Shown: in pieces, positions 36,522-49,248 of the stretch
How the letters are laid out: every line of letters begins with the position of its first letter
How positions within the stretch are numbered: the stretch's first letter is position 1
Assembly (NCBI GenBank): GCA_045837725.1
Contig: JBEWZL010000296.1
Location: forward strand, 44,248-108,247
Reading direction: 5' to 3'
DNA from: Vermamoeba vermiformis
Taxonomy: Eukaryota > Tubulinea > Echinamoebida
DNA length: 64,000 bases
Translations under genes and position numbers: made by a program
Notes under the pieces: generated by a model
What the model saw: only the letters and a program-made list of their open reading frames with translations
The model's database searches: none
What the model was told of the DNA's origin: nothing

Positions 36522-36529
36522 TATAAAAG
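36522..36529 (+). promoter_or_regulatory. TATA box of the P450 gene
   Basis: TATAAAAG lies 55 bp before the ATG at 36584, a fitting spacing for a core promoter with a short 5' leader. Most other genes in the window lack a comparable motif. Confidence 0.5.
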
Positions 36530-36583
36530 CGTTCTGTGAACGCAGTTTAAATTTTGTAAGTTTAATAAACACCACAACTCAAC

Positions 36584-38557
36584 ATGTTAATATCAATTGG
36601 TGTCGTATTTGCCTTGGTTGGCATGTCAATCGTGCTGCTTCTCCTCGATCGACTTCGATCCAGAATGGTAAACAGATTTGACATTAGAATTAATTGCAAT
36701 AAAATATTAATTATTATGCTATCTCAGCGCCGAATGGAGAAACTGCTTGGACACTTGCCCGGTCCCAAGCCGAATCCAATTTTCGGACACTTCTTCGAGC
36801 TTGTTAAAAAGAAGGCTTATGCTAAGGCATTTGATCAATTTATTCCACAATATGGCGATATTGTAAGTTATTTTATTTGACTTTGTGACCCTTCGTAATC
36901 CGGATCTAATCCAACGGCAGTTCGCTTTCTACGGTTTCTCTCCGGAGGTTGTGCTCAACAACCCCGAATATATCAAGACTATGTACCTCGCTTCCAACGA
37001 GCGCGGAACTGAGTTGGTAAAACCCATCATTGAAACAGCAGGAAGTACGGCAACACATTTAATTTGTCATCCCAATAATATAATAATTCAATTAATAGTT
37101 GATGGTATCTTCACCATGTCGCATAATGATAAATGGAAATTCCACCGTCGTCTGATTTCTCCGAGTAAGTCGCACTACGATACACGAAGATTCAATGTGA
37201 CATTTTTGACACTTTGACACCATTGCAGTCTTCCAAGCCTCGAACTTGCAAAAAACCGATTGGATTATGATCGAAAAGGTCGAGAAGCTGATCCAACGAT
37301 GGAAGTCATTAGCGAAAGCCAACGGCGGTCAAGTCGAGCTCCGTTCTCTCGTCGAGTTCCAAAACTTGACAGTGGACGCTATTGGCCAAGCTGCCTTCGG
37401 TTACGACTTTAACTGTAAGTATTAATCTGGCGTAATGAATATTTATGGATGACTAATCCTGAACTCCATTTAGCCATCAATGGTAACAACTCCGACTTGG
37501 TCAAGGCTTTCGATTTGATTTTGAACAACGCTGGTGAACGTATTAAGTACGGTCTTGTGCCTTACTGGCGCTGGCTCCCGTTCTTGCCCGTGAACGGTCA
37601 GCTGAAGAAAGCCAGAGAGCTCGTGCAAACTACTATCTCCCAAATGATTGATACCAAGTTCGAAAACTACAAGAAACAAAAGGCTGAAGGCAAATTGAGC
37701 GACGAGAGACTCGATTTGATGGATCTGTTGTTGCGTGCCTCGCAAGAAAACGATGAAGGAAAATTCTCCACTGATGATTTGTACGCTGAATGCTTCACTT
37801 TCGCGTAAGTAGTTCTCCTTGAACATTTGACACGTGTCATCAAGTCGCTAATATCAACCATTCTTTAGCGTCGCTGGTAACGAAACTAGCGCTATTTCTT
37901 TGACTTTCTTGTTCAACTTGCTCGGTAACAACCACGCAGAACAACAAAAGGTTCGTGCCACTCAATTAACTTACTATATACAACATATTAACGTATGCCC
38001 TTATAGCTCCGCGATGAAGTTAACAAGGCTATTGGCACCAAGACTCCCACCATTCAAGAGCTCAACGAAATTTCGTACTTGGACATGTGCATCAAGGAGG
38101 CCTTGAGAATCTACCCCGTCGCGTACATGAACAGACGTGAAGTGCAAGAAGACCTGAAGATCGGTGGTTACCTCGTTCCTAAAGGCACTTCATTGCTGTA
38201 CTCTGCCAACTACATCAACAACGACGAACGATACTGGAAAGAGCCTAGAAAGTTCAACCCTGAGCGATTCTCGAAGGATGAAGAAGAAAAGAGACCTATG
38301 CACGCATTCACGCCATTCGGTGGTGGGTAAGTTCCGAAATTTTATCAATTTTATCTTCTTTCTAAATTTGTCGTTTTAGTTTGCGTGTCTGCGTCGGAAA
38401 AACTTTCGCATTGACTGAAATGAAATTCGCTACTGCTATGCTGATCAGAGACTTCCAATTCGACTCAACCAAGTGGGGCTTGACCGACACATCTGAACAA
38501 TTCGTGTTGAGACCTGCCACTGTTTGCCCGTTCATTGTAAAACCAATCAATAACTAA
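36584..38557 (+). CDS. Cytochrome P450 monooxygenase (CYP4/CYP3-like, microsomal)
   Basis: The N-terminal membrane anchor is ISIGVVFALVGMSIVLLLL, followed by the proline hinge LPGPKPNPIFGHFFELV. Conserved parts: SHNDKWKFHRRLISPIFQ (helix C, W..HR), FAVAGNETSAISLTFLF (helix I oxygen-activation AGxET), MCIKEALRIYP (ExxR), ERYWKEPRKFNPERF, and the haem-binding loop TPFGGGLRVCVGKTFALTE with the Cys ligand. Length is about 500 residues. It should be an ER-bound, NADPH-P450-reductase-dependent monooxygenase; substrate unknown. Oddity: after YGDI a 22-nt stretch (36863-36884) begins with a perfect GTAAGT donor but has no AG acceptor, yet must be absent for frame to continue into VTLRNPDLIQRQ. Another intron holds a TGACACGTGTCA palindrome at 37828. 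An AATAAA polyadenylation signal lies at 38589. Confidence 0.92.
37828..37839. repeat. TGACACGTGTCA palindrome (copy 7 of 10), intronic
   Basis: Exact palindrome in the P450 intron between exons ending ECFTFA and starting VAGNETS. A neighbouring P450 intron (37168-37226) has the looser run TTTTTGACACTTTGACACC. Confidence 0.85.
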
Positions 38558-38699
38558 ATATCCTCATGTAAAAAATGCAACTATTTGCAATAAAATCGCG
38601 TTATTTATTTCATCCGGAATAAACTTGGCCCGAATTCTATGGCAGAAAACTTGTTCTCCGCCCAATTCAGTCTATCATATTTTTTATTGAAGCATCACC

Positions 38700-41600
38700 A
38701 TGGGAGCCAAGACAATTATATTGCCTCTGCTCTCGGGCTTGGCTATCTATGCCGTTCTCATAGCTTCCTTAATGAAATCCGTTCCTTTGGACTCAAGAAA
38801 TAGCTTTGACTTGGCCGTGGTACGTGAAAAATATGATAATATGTAATCACAATAAAAATATGAATAATCAAGTAAATGGAGAACCACTAGTGAAGAAAAA
38901 GTTTTTTTAATATTAAATAGCACTAAATATTATTTTATTATTTAGATGCAAGTTCAAAAATTGGCAGATCTTGCTGGTGCTGTTAAATTATTGAAAACTA
39001 TTGGTGTATTTTTGGACGCAAGAAAATATCACGATCTGCCATCAAATTTTACTTTGCCGGGCTTAAAATCAACTGTAGACTTGTACACAGATGAGTAAGT
39101 ATTAATCATCAATAAGATAATGCCTTTTGACACCTACCAAGATTTGGAGTGCCGCACATCTACGCCAAAAACACGCACGATCTGTACATGGCGTTTGGCT
39201 ACATTCAAGCCCGTGATCGAATATGGCAAATGGAATTTCTTAGACTATTATCAACAGGTACACGATGGATTTCTATTTAAGTATTATTAGAGACAAAATT
39301 TTTTTCTCGTATTAACGGATGTACCTTTCAAGGCCAATTGAGTTCCGTGTTGGGTCCTAAAACCTTGACTATGGACCGTGTGTTTAGAACTCTCGGTCTC
39401 GCTTGGCGTGCTAAGAACGATATTGACGTCTTGCAGAAAAAATACGTGCAGAGAATTGAAGCATTCGCGGCAGGTACAAAAATTAATCAAATTAAACTAA
39501 ATTCATAACATTATTATACGCTGTATTCAGTATTAATATGATCGATAGGTATCAACGAGTTTTTGAAGACCGAGCAATTGCCGCTCGAGTTTTTATTGTT
39601 GGGTCATAAACCAAAACCTTTTACGCCTCAAGACGTTGCTGCTTGTGGTAGATCGAGTAAGTTATTTGCAAATACACTGTAATTACCAATATTCAAACAA
39701 TTTTATCGATATATTGAAATTTCAATATTCATCTTAAATTTTTATGATTAAAACAATTATTTCGTACTATTATCAATTAATATTAATGTAAATATGATTG
39801 TTATAGTCGGGTGGATATTAGGCGTCGGAGATCAAGTTGAAATTGTTCGTCAACTTCAAAATGAAACTTTGAACGCGGATGTGATCGAAGCAATTAGAGC
39901 TATTTATCCGGACTATCATCCTACTACTATCACCGAGAAACACGAGTTCAATCCTATTCTCGAGCACGGCATTGATATTAATTCTTTGTTGCCTCCCTAC
40001 ACGAGAGCGAAAGGCGCCAGCAACAGCTGGGCGTTGAATGGCAAATTAACCGCTTCGGGCAAACCAATCTTGGCTAGCGATCCTCATTTGCGTAAGTAAC
40101 AATTACTGAATATTACTATTACACTTCATTTGCTTTATTATTGGGAACTGTAACGTACTTCCGAAAAAGGAAATCAATTCTATGTTTATTTTTATGCGCA
40201 AATTTTCAGCGCTAGCTACCATTGTAATTATATATACCCTTATTATTATTTGAATTTTAATGAACGGTTTCTTGATTATTAACGTTTTAAATTTCGGATC
40301 TGATTTTTTATTGTTAGTTCAAACCACGCCTGGTCAATGGTACTTAGTGCATCTCGTAAACGAAGACCCTAAAGAGCCTATTAACGTCATCGGTGCGAGC
40401 ACGGGTGCTTCTCCGATCGTGGGTATTGGTCATAACGACAAGATTGGGTGGGGAATTACCGTCTCTATGGTGGACACCAAGGACAATTTCATCGAAAAAT
40501 TCTTCCACAACGGCACTTACGAGTACTTGGGCAAGGCAATGTCGCCCAGAATTCGCGAGGAGGTCATTCAAATTAAAGGTCAAGCACCGCACGTTGAAAA
40601 AGTTATCGAGGTAAGCAAAGCAAATACAAATTAACCGTTAATTATCAGTGTCTATTATTTACTCAACATATTAGTATGCATAACTGGCCTAATATGATGG
40701 CTGCACAGCTTTAAATTGTTTCTTTATTAATGTTTTTTTTTCGGCGAATTTCTTCGGTTTATTTATTATTCTTCATGTAACTTACGTTCTCCTAATAGAC
40801 AGTTCATGGCCCTATTATCTCCAACTTGTCTCCGTTCTACAACGAGAGTTTGAATGCACGCACTGCTGGCGACGATCACTATTACGCCATTGCTTTTGCT
40901 TCAACGCTAACTGACGCTGTAAATACAATCAATTATATTTGATATGCTACATATTAACCTCTATTAATAGGACCATTCAGTCGGTTTCCAAGGATTTTTT
41001 GAAATGAACGAAGCGCAAGACTGGGACTCGTGGGTCAACGGTCTTTCAAAACTCGATTACGTCTCGTTCAATTTTGTGTATTCGGACTTGAAGGGCAATA
41101 TCGGCTATTATTTGAGCGGAAAAGTCCCGAGACGAGCGGATGTAAGTCCAAAATGATTTTTTACCGCAGGATCTGACCGACTATTTTTAGAAAATGGACG
41201 GTATGTCTCCGATGCAAGGTTGGACTGGACTACATGATTGGCGCGGATATATTCCATTCGATGGTACGCATTAGAATAACCGAACTAGATCCGGTTCAAA
41301 AAAACAATGCTCATTTAATTTCTTAGAACATCCTTGGGCGTTGAATCCTAAAGACAATTTTGTCGTGTCAGCGAATAACAAGATTGCCCCTTCAAACTTC
41401 AAGCATTACTTGGTAAGCTAGGCAATATACTTTTTGATGCAAATTCTGCCTGAAAACTGACCCTTTTTTCCATAATAGGGCAATTTATTTGCAAATGGAG
41501 TTCGTGCGAAAAGAATTCGCGATCAATTGAGCGGAAAAACAGGACTGACCGTGAATGACACGATGACACTTCAAAATGACGTGGTGTCGCAATGGGCCAT

Positions 41601-42664
41601 TGAATTCACTGAATTGTTGCTCAAAGCTGTCGACGAGAGTCAATTGACTAATTTGGAAAAAGAAGCATTGCAGTTGTTGAAGAACTGGAACGGACTGATG
41701 GATCGAGATCTGGTCCAGCCCACCATCTACCAGGCCACTCGTCGTACGTTGAGTCGCAGTATTATCTTCCCACACGTCAATGCAAGTCTGCACTACATTA
41801 TGTACGGTGTTAATTTGACACCTGTCTCAGCTCAGAGCGAGGTACGGAATGACACGTGTCAAAGTGTCAAAAAAACTTCGGTGTTTTAAAAAACTAACTA
41901 CGATTGAATCTAGTTTATTGGCCACGACTCAGTGCGTATTGTCAAGTTGTTGCGATCACCTGATCTAGCTGTCGTAAGTACTTGCCTAATTAGGAAAGTA
42001 CGAGCTAACCTTTTAATTTTCAGTGGAAGAAGTTCGGTGGTTACAAAACAGCTGTGACCAATGCCTTCAAGAACACAATTCGCGACTTGTCTAAATTCGT
42101 AAGTACTCGTAGAATTCTTGCAATGTTTGCACTGGCCACTGACTATCGATCACGTGACAGTTCGGTGAAAATACTAACAAATGGACTTGGGGTACCGTGC
42201 ACAAACTGAGCTTCGTGCACACCATGGCTGAAGTCAAGCCACTCGATAAAAGTAAGTTTTCATGAACCACTCGTTCACTGAAAAAAAACCAAACCTGAAT
42301 TCCTGGCAGTTTTTGAAGTGGGTCCGTTCCCCATGTCCGGTGATGAAGACACCGTGGCCATGTGTTCAGTGCGCTATCAGACCACGTGGAATGATTTTTC
42401 CGCTCGTGGTGGCGCAGGGTACCGACAAATTCTCGATTTTAATAATTTCGACGAGTCTGTGTGGATTTCTGTCCCTGGCCAGTCTGGAAGAATTTCTAGC
42501 CCTCATCATCAGTACGTGCGCGATATTTCCTAATTTGGCAACTGAGACTAACATCTTTTTTCAGCGATCAAATCGAGAGCTGGTACACCGGCAAATACAA
42601 CAAGATGCTCTATTCTAAGGAGAAGATTGTAGCGTCAATGAAACACACCAAGATTATGCCATAA
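38700..42664 (+). CDS. Penicillin-acylase family N-terminal-nucleophile hydrolase
   Basis: Penicillin amidase (peptidase S45) family. The N-terminus carries a signal peptide or anchor (TIILPLLSGLAIYAVLIASL). The A-chain region follows: DEFGVPHIYAKNTHDLYMAF and ARDRIWQMEFLRLLSTGQLS. The key maturation site is RAKGASNSWALNGKLTASGK (near 40005): in this family the precursor cuts itself before the Ser of GASN-W, and that Ser is then the N-terminal nucleophile. Downstream are PILASDPHL, GASPIVGIGHNDKIGWGIT, the oxyanion/Asn region (SANNKIAPSNFKHYL) and C-terminal QSGRISSPHHHDQIESWYTG. Length about 860 residues, normal for the family. The family hydrolyses amides such as N-acyl homoserine lactones or N-acylated side chains; the substrate here is unknown. 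About fifteen introns, one with a palindrome at 41850. Convergent with the villin-like gene. Confidence 0.9.
41850..41861. repeat. TGACACGTGTCA palindrome (copy 8 of 10), intronic
   Basis: Exact palindrome in an amidase intron, followed directly by AAGTGTCAAAA, the same side sequence seen beside the GH3 copy. Confidence 0.85.
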
Positions 42665-42778
42665 AAGGAAATATTTAATAATTTGAACCTAAAATACAAG
42701 TGTTTGAAACAGTGAATAAATAACACAATACGGAGTTATATGTGCAAATAAATTAATGCAAAGCTTCGAGTGCAGCTT

Positions 42779-45700
42779 CTAAAATAGACCCAATTTCTTC
42801 TTCTCAAGCAATTGTTTCCATTTAGGGACCTTTGCGAATTCAGCGCGGGTCATGCCGAACACTTTGTCGAATTCTTCGTCGGTCAAATGCACTTCGAGTT
42901 GAGATCTGTCGCATTCTTTTGGCGCATTTGTCTTCAACACTTCGTACGGGTACTTCTGATAGAATACTTGTAAAGTCTCGGTAACGCCGGCAGCGGGCTT
43001 TTGTTCCGGAGCAGCTCCGTCAGTCTTTGCAGCTGTTTGTGGTGCAGTGCCACTTTGGGCAGCAGCTTCTGTGACAGGTGCCGTGGGATCTTCCCAGTCA
43101 TGGAACAGTGCTTTGAAGCGCAATGGCTCTTTGCCTAATAAGGAAATGGTGTCAGCTCAAAAGTTCATGAAAAATACTTCCAAATACGTAAATCTTTTTC
43201 GTACCTTCTTCGATGACGGAGGTATTCATTTCAATGCCTCGATTTTCACGCTCTTTCAGCAGTGTCAAGTATTCAGCGGCGATTTCAAGGGCACTTCGCT
43301 TCTTCATTTCAGTCGACTTGGATCCGACCCACACTGTTGACGGACCATAAGCAACACTGTATTAACACCTTTACGAGTTTACTTACCGAAGAGTTCAAAG
43401 TAGGCGTCGAGTATGAAAATGTCTTTGGACAGCAGATCTTCTTGGTAAAACTCGTAGATTTCATTGGCCTTTGAAAGTTGGTCAGTCACACGACTTGAAA
43501 AATCACCGGCTGTGACTTACAGAGAATACCGCATTCGCTGTTTTAGCAGCAGTGCAGTGGAACAAATGCATTTTGAGCAGTGGTGACGACAGGAACTCGT
43601 CATCAGCGTAAGGTTTTTTGCCGCCAATCGCCTCCCAGAACTCGGCCGGTTCTTCGCCTTCGAGGATTTTGACCACGAGTTTAATTTCCTAAAAAGGCAA
43701 AGCGTTTAGAATTGACAGAAATACTTGCAATCTTTTCGCACTTACAATGCCGCGAGTCTCGTCAAACTCGTTCATGTTGTTAGCGAGTTCGTCAATCCAG
43801 CCGATCTTGTCCATGTCAAGCCCCAGTGCCTTGCCGTACCACACGTATTGCATCTTCGTGTCTGTATTGCGCACCACGAATGCATCGCGTGAGTTCAAAC
43901 GAGAAGCAGACTAACAATGACATCGTGAGACAAACATCGGAAGTGATGTCATTAAAGTACGTACGACTGTCTTGGTTTGAATGGCGTGGATGGGCAAGAT
44001 GTCAGTGCCGCGCAAGTGATACATGGCGACCTTGTCCAATGCATCGCCTTTGTGACCACGGTACACAATGTACAGGCCTTGGAATGCCAACAGGAACTGC
44101 AAGGTCTCTTTGTTTTGGAAAATCATTTGCTGCAATTAACAAGTTAGCCCCGTCTTATCCTACTTCCTAATAAGGAAATAAATTAAATTGACCGTACCTG
44201 CACGATGAACAAGGTGCGTGAGTAATGGCGGTAGAGATCTTCGGTGAATTTGACAGCATAGCCCTGCTCGAGCTTGTTGCTGTCTTTGCCTTGCCAGGTC
44301 CAAATAATGTAGCGCAAAGCATTGTTCTTCTTGTACTCGTAGAGAATGATGTAGCATTGGCCCGAATAGAAATGACCGAACTCTTCTTCAGGTACTTCAA
44401 TCTTGAATGGAGCGCGTTAGTTAGGATTATTTATGGCCCTTCTATCCTTACCTTGGTGCGCTTGTCCTTGACCATCCAGACCTTGAGCGTGCCTTCACCG
44501 TCAGGACAGGGCACGTCATCTTCAGGACGCAAGTTGAGCAACATAGTCTCGACATTGAATTTGTTCGAGTAAACTTTCTTAACGTTCAACGACTCGTGTT
44601 GACGGAACATCTACAATGACACGTGTCAACAGCTAAATGTGAGTCAAATGAGGACGTACCTTTTTGATGGCCGATTGATGACTCAAATCAGGCCAGTCTG
44701 CAAATCGTTCTCTGAATAAGAAAGGCTCGCCACCCTGACCAACCATGAACATTTGTGCCCACGGAGCACGTGTCTCTTGCTTGAAAAGTTTCTTCGTTTC
44801 ACCCTTGAGAGCATCACGCTTGATCTCCGAGCAATCTCGACCGTACCAGCCATAGACTTCATTGCCGCAGTCCAGCACGTAGATTTCAGTGTCAACGAGC
44901 ATGTCCATCAACAACTTCTTTTCGGGCTGAAGAACGACTTCGAGTCTCGTTTGACCGTTGTCTTCGACTTCCACTTTGTACAGCTTGGCATGGTCCATCA
45001 TGTCCTTCTCGTACTGCTCGTCATCACCGCCCTCTTCGCGAGGAGCAATAGTCTCAGGCTAGTAAATGTCAGCACGTGATTACTTCCGTAGCTGGATCTT
45101 ACCTTGCCGCCAAGAGCTTTCCAGAACGCTTCTTGGTCCTCGTCCTTGGCGTACTTGTCGACGGTCACGATGGTCGCGTGTGATGCTCGCTCGTGGTCGC
45201 GAATCATTGTAGCAATGCCAACTGCCTTAGACTTCTCCACTGCATTGGCCTTGGCGCCGTTCCACACGTAGATCACCTTGTCTAGATCCAGCACAAAAGC
45301 ATCGCCTTCATTCAAGGACTTGGCCGATACCTGACAAGCTCGTTAGATTGACTTTCAGAGCATGGCTAAGTGCTGCTTGAACTTACCTCAACCTCGCGAA
45401 CCCACACACGACGCTTGCCCTTGCAGTGCATCAATCGCACGCGGTGTACCTGTTCTTGTGCCTTCTTAACAGCAACTTTGTACCTGCGAAGAGTTAGCAA
45501 CGCGACTTAAAAAAAGTGGGCGCGAGTGATCGTACATTTTAGCGGTCTCTTGGTTGTCGCGCTCTCTATCCCATTTTCGCGCGCTGGCGAGCACTTCTTT
45601 CTGGTTTTGTGCTTTTCTTTGCTCTTGTTCCTGTGCTCAGATTAGTCCTTGACAAATGGCTAAAGTAACACTTACAATGCGCTCTTTTTCTTTCCTGCTT

Positions 45701-47319
45701 TCTCCGGCTTGGAAGAACTGATCGAGAGGACTGCTCGTGGTGGCAGGTGTTGTGGTCGTGACTGCAGGCTTGACTTGCACAGCAGGCGTTGTAACAGTAA
45801 CGGCAGGCGTAGTTTCAACAGGCTTTACGTCTTCCTTCTTGGGCTCAGCTTGCTTGACGGGTGACGTGGTCTCCGCAGAAGTGGTTGGCTTGACCTCTGG
45901 CTTCGCATCAGGCTCTGTGGCTTTATAATGTTCTCGCGGAGTGACTTGCAACACGACGACTTCCTCGGTAACTTCGAGTTTAAGAGGTTCGACAGCGAGA
46001 GATATGACAGGCTTCTCTTCAACGGCTGGCTTGTCATCGATGGTGATGTTCTCGGGCTGCGGTGCCTCAACTTCAACCTCTTCAGCACCAGCTTGTTTGC
46101 TTAACTTTTGATTGAACTTTTGAACCATGTCGAACCTTTGGCACAGGTCAGTATTAAAGAATTTTAGTGCGTTAAAATCTTACTTAGTTGCCGGTTTGTT
46201 GGCACCTCTTCTCGGCAAGGCACGCTTCTTTAAGGCTGAGGTTTCTGTGGTCGTAGTGGACTCGGCAGTCTCTTTAGGAGGATCGACTGAAATTTCCTGT
46301 GCAGGAGTTGGAGCCTTCGTAATTGTAATCTCAACTCGCGGAGTGGAAGTGGCGGATCCGGTAGTTGGAGCTGGCTGATTTTGTGCAGGAGCAGTAAATA
46401 GGTCATAAACTACCTTACGTTCCACCTGAACCATACGAATCGATTTACTGCTAATCGTGCGCTGGCCCCATTTTTCCTAATATAAGAACAACAAAAATGT
46501 TAGCAAAGATTATCAATCCCAAATCAGTTCCGTATCTCACCTTGTAACTCTTTTGACGGCTCAACGTTCGATACTTTTGTTCTTGAGTACGAGTATCGTG
46601 CGTTTTATAGGCCGCAACAAGATCTTCGACATCTGCTGCTTGTTTTTGTAGCTCTGCAAAATCTTGCTGTTGTTTGTCTTTATCTTCGGTCTCCGTTTGC
46701 GTAGTCTCGGTCGTAGACTCAAGTTCGTCTTTTTTATCCTTCTTTTTGTCCTTTTTATCTTTTTTATCCTTTGTTTTGTTCTTCTCTTTCTCTTTTTTCT
46801 TTTTCTTCTCGGGATCTTCGCTGTCTGCTAGCGGATCTCGCGTCTTTCCATCGTAACTCGATTTGATTTTACGATGACCTGATTTTTCCTTCTTTTTCTC
46901 TTTTTTATCGTCCTCCTTCTTGTGATCTGCTTTCTTTTTCTTATCATCGGCCTCAGTTCCGTTCTTAATGGTAGACGAGTTAGGCCCGCTATCTGTCGCA
47001 TTCTCACTTTCAGCAAAATGCGCGAGAGCTTGCGCATCTGCGGCTTCGGCACCCTTGTGATCAGATGAATCTTCCTTGTCTTTCTTCTTTAAAAAATTAA
47101 ACATCCCAGAAATTCGATTTTTCTTCTTCGTTTGGGAGTCAACTTTAAGCTGGGTGACTTTGTCTTTCGACGCGTCGTCCGATCTAAATTGACACCGTTT
47201 AAAAAATGATTTTTGTATAAAATTAATTACGCTTCGGCTATTTTCCCAAACTTGTAAAAATTAATTACTGCAGTGTATTTAACTTACGCTTTCTTCGAGG
47301 GCGTTTCCTTATCGGCCAT
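42779..47319 (-). CDS. Villin/supervillin-like protein: charged N-terminus, gelsolin repeats, headpiece
   Basis: Starts MADKETPSKK at 47319. The first about 500 residues are low-complexity: Lys/Asp/Glu-rich runs (46750-47080) and Pro/Thr/Val-rich segments (45730-46430). From 45520 gelsolin-type repeats begin: VHRVRLMHCKGKRRVWVREV, EGDAFVLDLDKVIYVWNGAK, EIYVLDCGNEVYGWYGRDCS, the mid-protein FGHFYSGQCYIILYEYKKNN with ALRYIIWTWQGKDSN, LYIVYRGHKGD, RDAFVVRNTDTKMQYVWYGK and DIFILDAYFELF|VWVGSKS. The C-terminus is a villin headpiece (YPYEVLKTNAPKECDRSQLE ... WKQLLEKKKLGLF); the KKxxGLF-type end is the F-actin-binding core. Known family roles are F-actin bundling, capping or severing, often under Ca2+. 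The long disordered N-terminus resembles supervillin and protovillin-type proteins. One intron holds a palindrome at 44617. Transcribed away from the pseudokinase. Confidence 0.9.
44617..44628. repeat. TGACACGTGTCA palindrome (copy 9 of 10), intronic
   Basis: Exact palindrome in a villin-like gene intron, next to the exon ending RQHESLNVKKVYS. Confidence 0.85.
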
Positions 47320-47760
47320 TGACGGGGTCAATCTGAAAAAAAATCTTCTGTCAACTTCGATATGTTAGAACGCAAAATAAACCATAAAAATGTATTTAAG
47401 TAAGATTTGCGTTTCATAAACAAATTTTCCACTGCCAATAAACTACCTAATAATGGATGAGAAAATCTTTTAGATGCGCTTGTCGATCTACACAACTTAC
47501 AACTATATACAAGCGATCAATATGAAGTATGCTCTACACTGGTGTTCATTGATCGGTCGGTGCTAAAAAAAGCCGTCAATAAATCATTTCTTTTATCAAC
47601 GACCAAAAACCATTGTTACGCATGCCGCAATTTGAAGACGAGCGTTGATCAATCCAAAAAGCCAAGAAAATGTTAGAGATGCCCAGCATGGAATCGCTTG
47701 CAAGTTTATCGATTTTATTTTAATTTGCTTGAACAACTTGAAGTTAGAAACAAATCATAA
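47320..47760. promoter_or_regulatory. Divergent region between villin-like gene and pseudokinase
   Basis: About 440 bp with no supported gene. Both flanking genes point away, so both promoters should lie here. No specific elements recognised. Confidence 0.45.
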
Positions 47761-49079
47761 ATGTTGAGAAAAAACTACAAGGTCGGCCTGTGGTACCTAA
47801 ACCCCAAACTATTCATTTCTCATCCACCTCTTGTATTCAGGTTGTGTTCGAGACTGAAGTAACGGAAAATAATGATCTGCACCTGCCCTATTTACCTATT
47901 AAATTATTGGAAGCCATGTGTTACGCTGGGTTTGTCTTCACGATTAAGTAATTTATTCGAAATTAATTAATTATTTATTATGAAGGGTGCCGGAACTCGA
48001 CTCTTCGGCGCTCCCCGTGCTTAAGAAATACACTGTAATCAGTGCAATTAAAGAGTGCTACAAAATATTCGGTCTGAAGAAAAGAAAAGAAAAGAGACAA
48101 TTCGTTGGTGTGATTAGATCCAAAACGGAGTACCACACTGAGCTGAAAGCTCATCGGATTTTAGACCCTAGCGAGTGCCCACATATTATCCAACTATACG
48201 AGTCTGTTCAACTGAGCGAACTCAGGGGGCTTATCGTTACACATTTCTACAACACATTCGACTACAAAGTCTTGCGACCATTCGCTAAACTTGTTGTCTA
48301 TCAATTGCTTCAGGTACATATTAATTATCGTATTAAGAGTCATACCCTTTGGTCAAAATATATAATATATATCTAGTTTCACTTTCAACTGCAAAGATTC
48401 GCGCTTTCAACGCACATCCACGGATTAATTAACATTCATTTAGGCGCTCAAAGTCTGTCACGACCACGGCGTATATCACAGAGACGTCAAGCCAGACAAC
48501 ATTGTGTTCTCGTGGGACGGAGATAAGCCGCACATCTACTTGCTCGACTTCGAAATTGCGTTCATTCCGGATGGTGAACACGATATGGGACAAATGTGCG
48601 GAACAATTGATTATATGGCACCCGAGCTATACTTCTGCTGTATGAAAAGTACAATACGATAAGTTTGACTCGTGGGGTGCAGGTCTGGTGCTGACTGAGT
48701 TGGTAAGAGCTAGAGCTTCCTTTTGACAAAAATAACTGCCTCACTACCCACTATTTTTTACCAGTTGCTACACAAGCCTCGAATGTTGCGCGACGATCGA
48801 AGGATGGAACAATGGGACCAGAAGAAGGACGAATGGTTCAAAGATCAAGATCCACTCGCATACGATCTTGTGTTGAAGTTGCTGAATGAAGAACCCGAAG
48901 ACAGAATCGACGTGTATGATGCATTTAATCATGCGTACTTTGACGATGTGCGCGAGAAGAATGACAGCAAAGAGAATAAGGCGAATGAATGTAAGAAGAG
49001 AAAGTTAGATCTGTCCAGCACTTCGGAATCAAACTCCGAAGCAGCACCACCAGAGAAGCGAAGGAAGAAACTAAATTGA
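47761..49079 (+). CDS. Protein kinase-like protein, probable pseudokinase
   Basis: Exon 1 (47761-47781, MLRKNYK) joins VVFETEVTEN, then from 47984 VPELDSSALPVLKKYTVISA. The kinase C-lobe is clear: ALKVCHDHGVYHRDVKPDNI (HRD and Asn present), HIYLLDFEIAFI (DFG replaced by DFE), GTIDYMAPELYFC and YDKFDSWGAGLVLTELLLHK. The N-lobe is degraded: where the Gly loop and VAIK should stand it reads VISAIKECYKIF and QFVGVIRSKTEY, with no recognisable Gly-rich loop or ATP-anchoring Lys. The tail is short, Lys/Glu-rich and NLS-like (NECKKRKLDL, PPEKRRKKLN). A one-base slip near 48643-48652, in an AAAA run, separates APELYFC from YDKFDSW. Likely a nuclear scaffold rather than an active kinase (inference), though some kinases re-site the Lys. 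Confidence 0.75.
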
Positions 49080-49248
49080 CGAGCCTACCGAGTCCATTAT
49101 CACTCCTGTTACGAACTAACGTTAGAACGTTGCGCACATCGCGGAAGATACAGCTGCAACCGAAAACCTCCTTAATGTCTCCGTATTGCCTAAATATATG
49201 CGATGCCATAGTAGAGGTCGTGGCAGATAAGCCTAATCAAACTTTACA

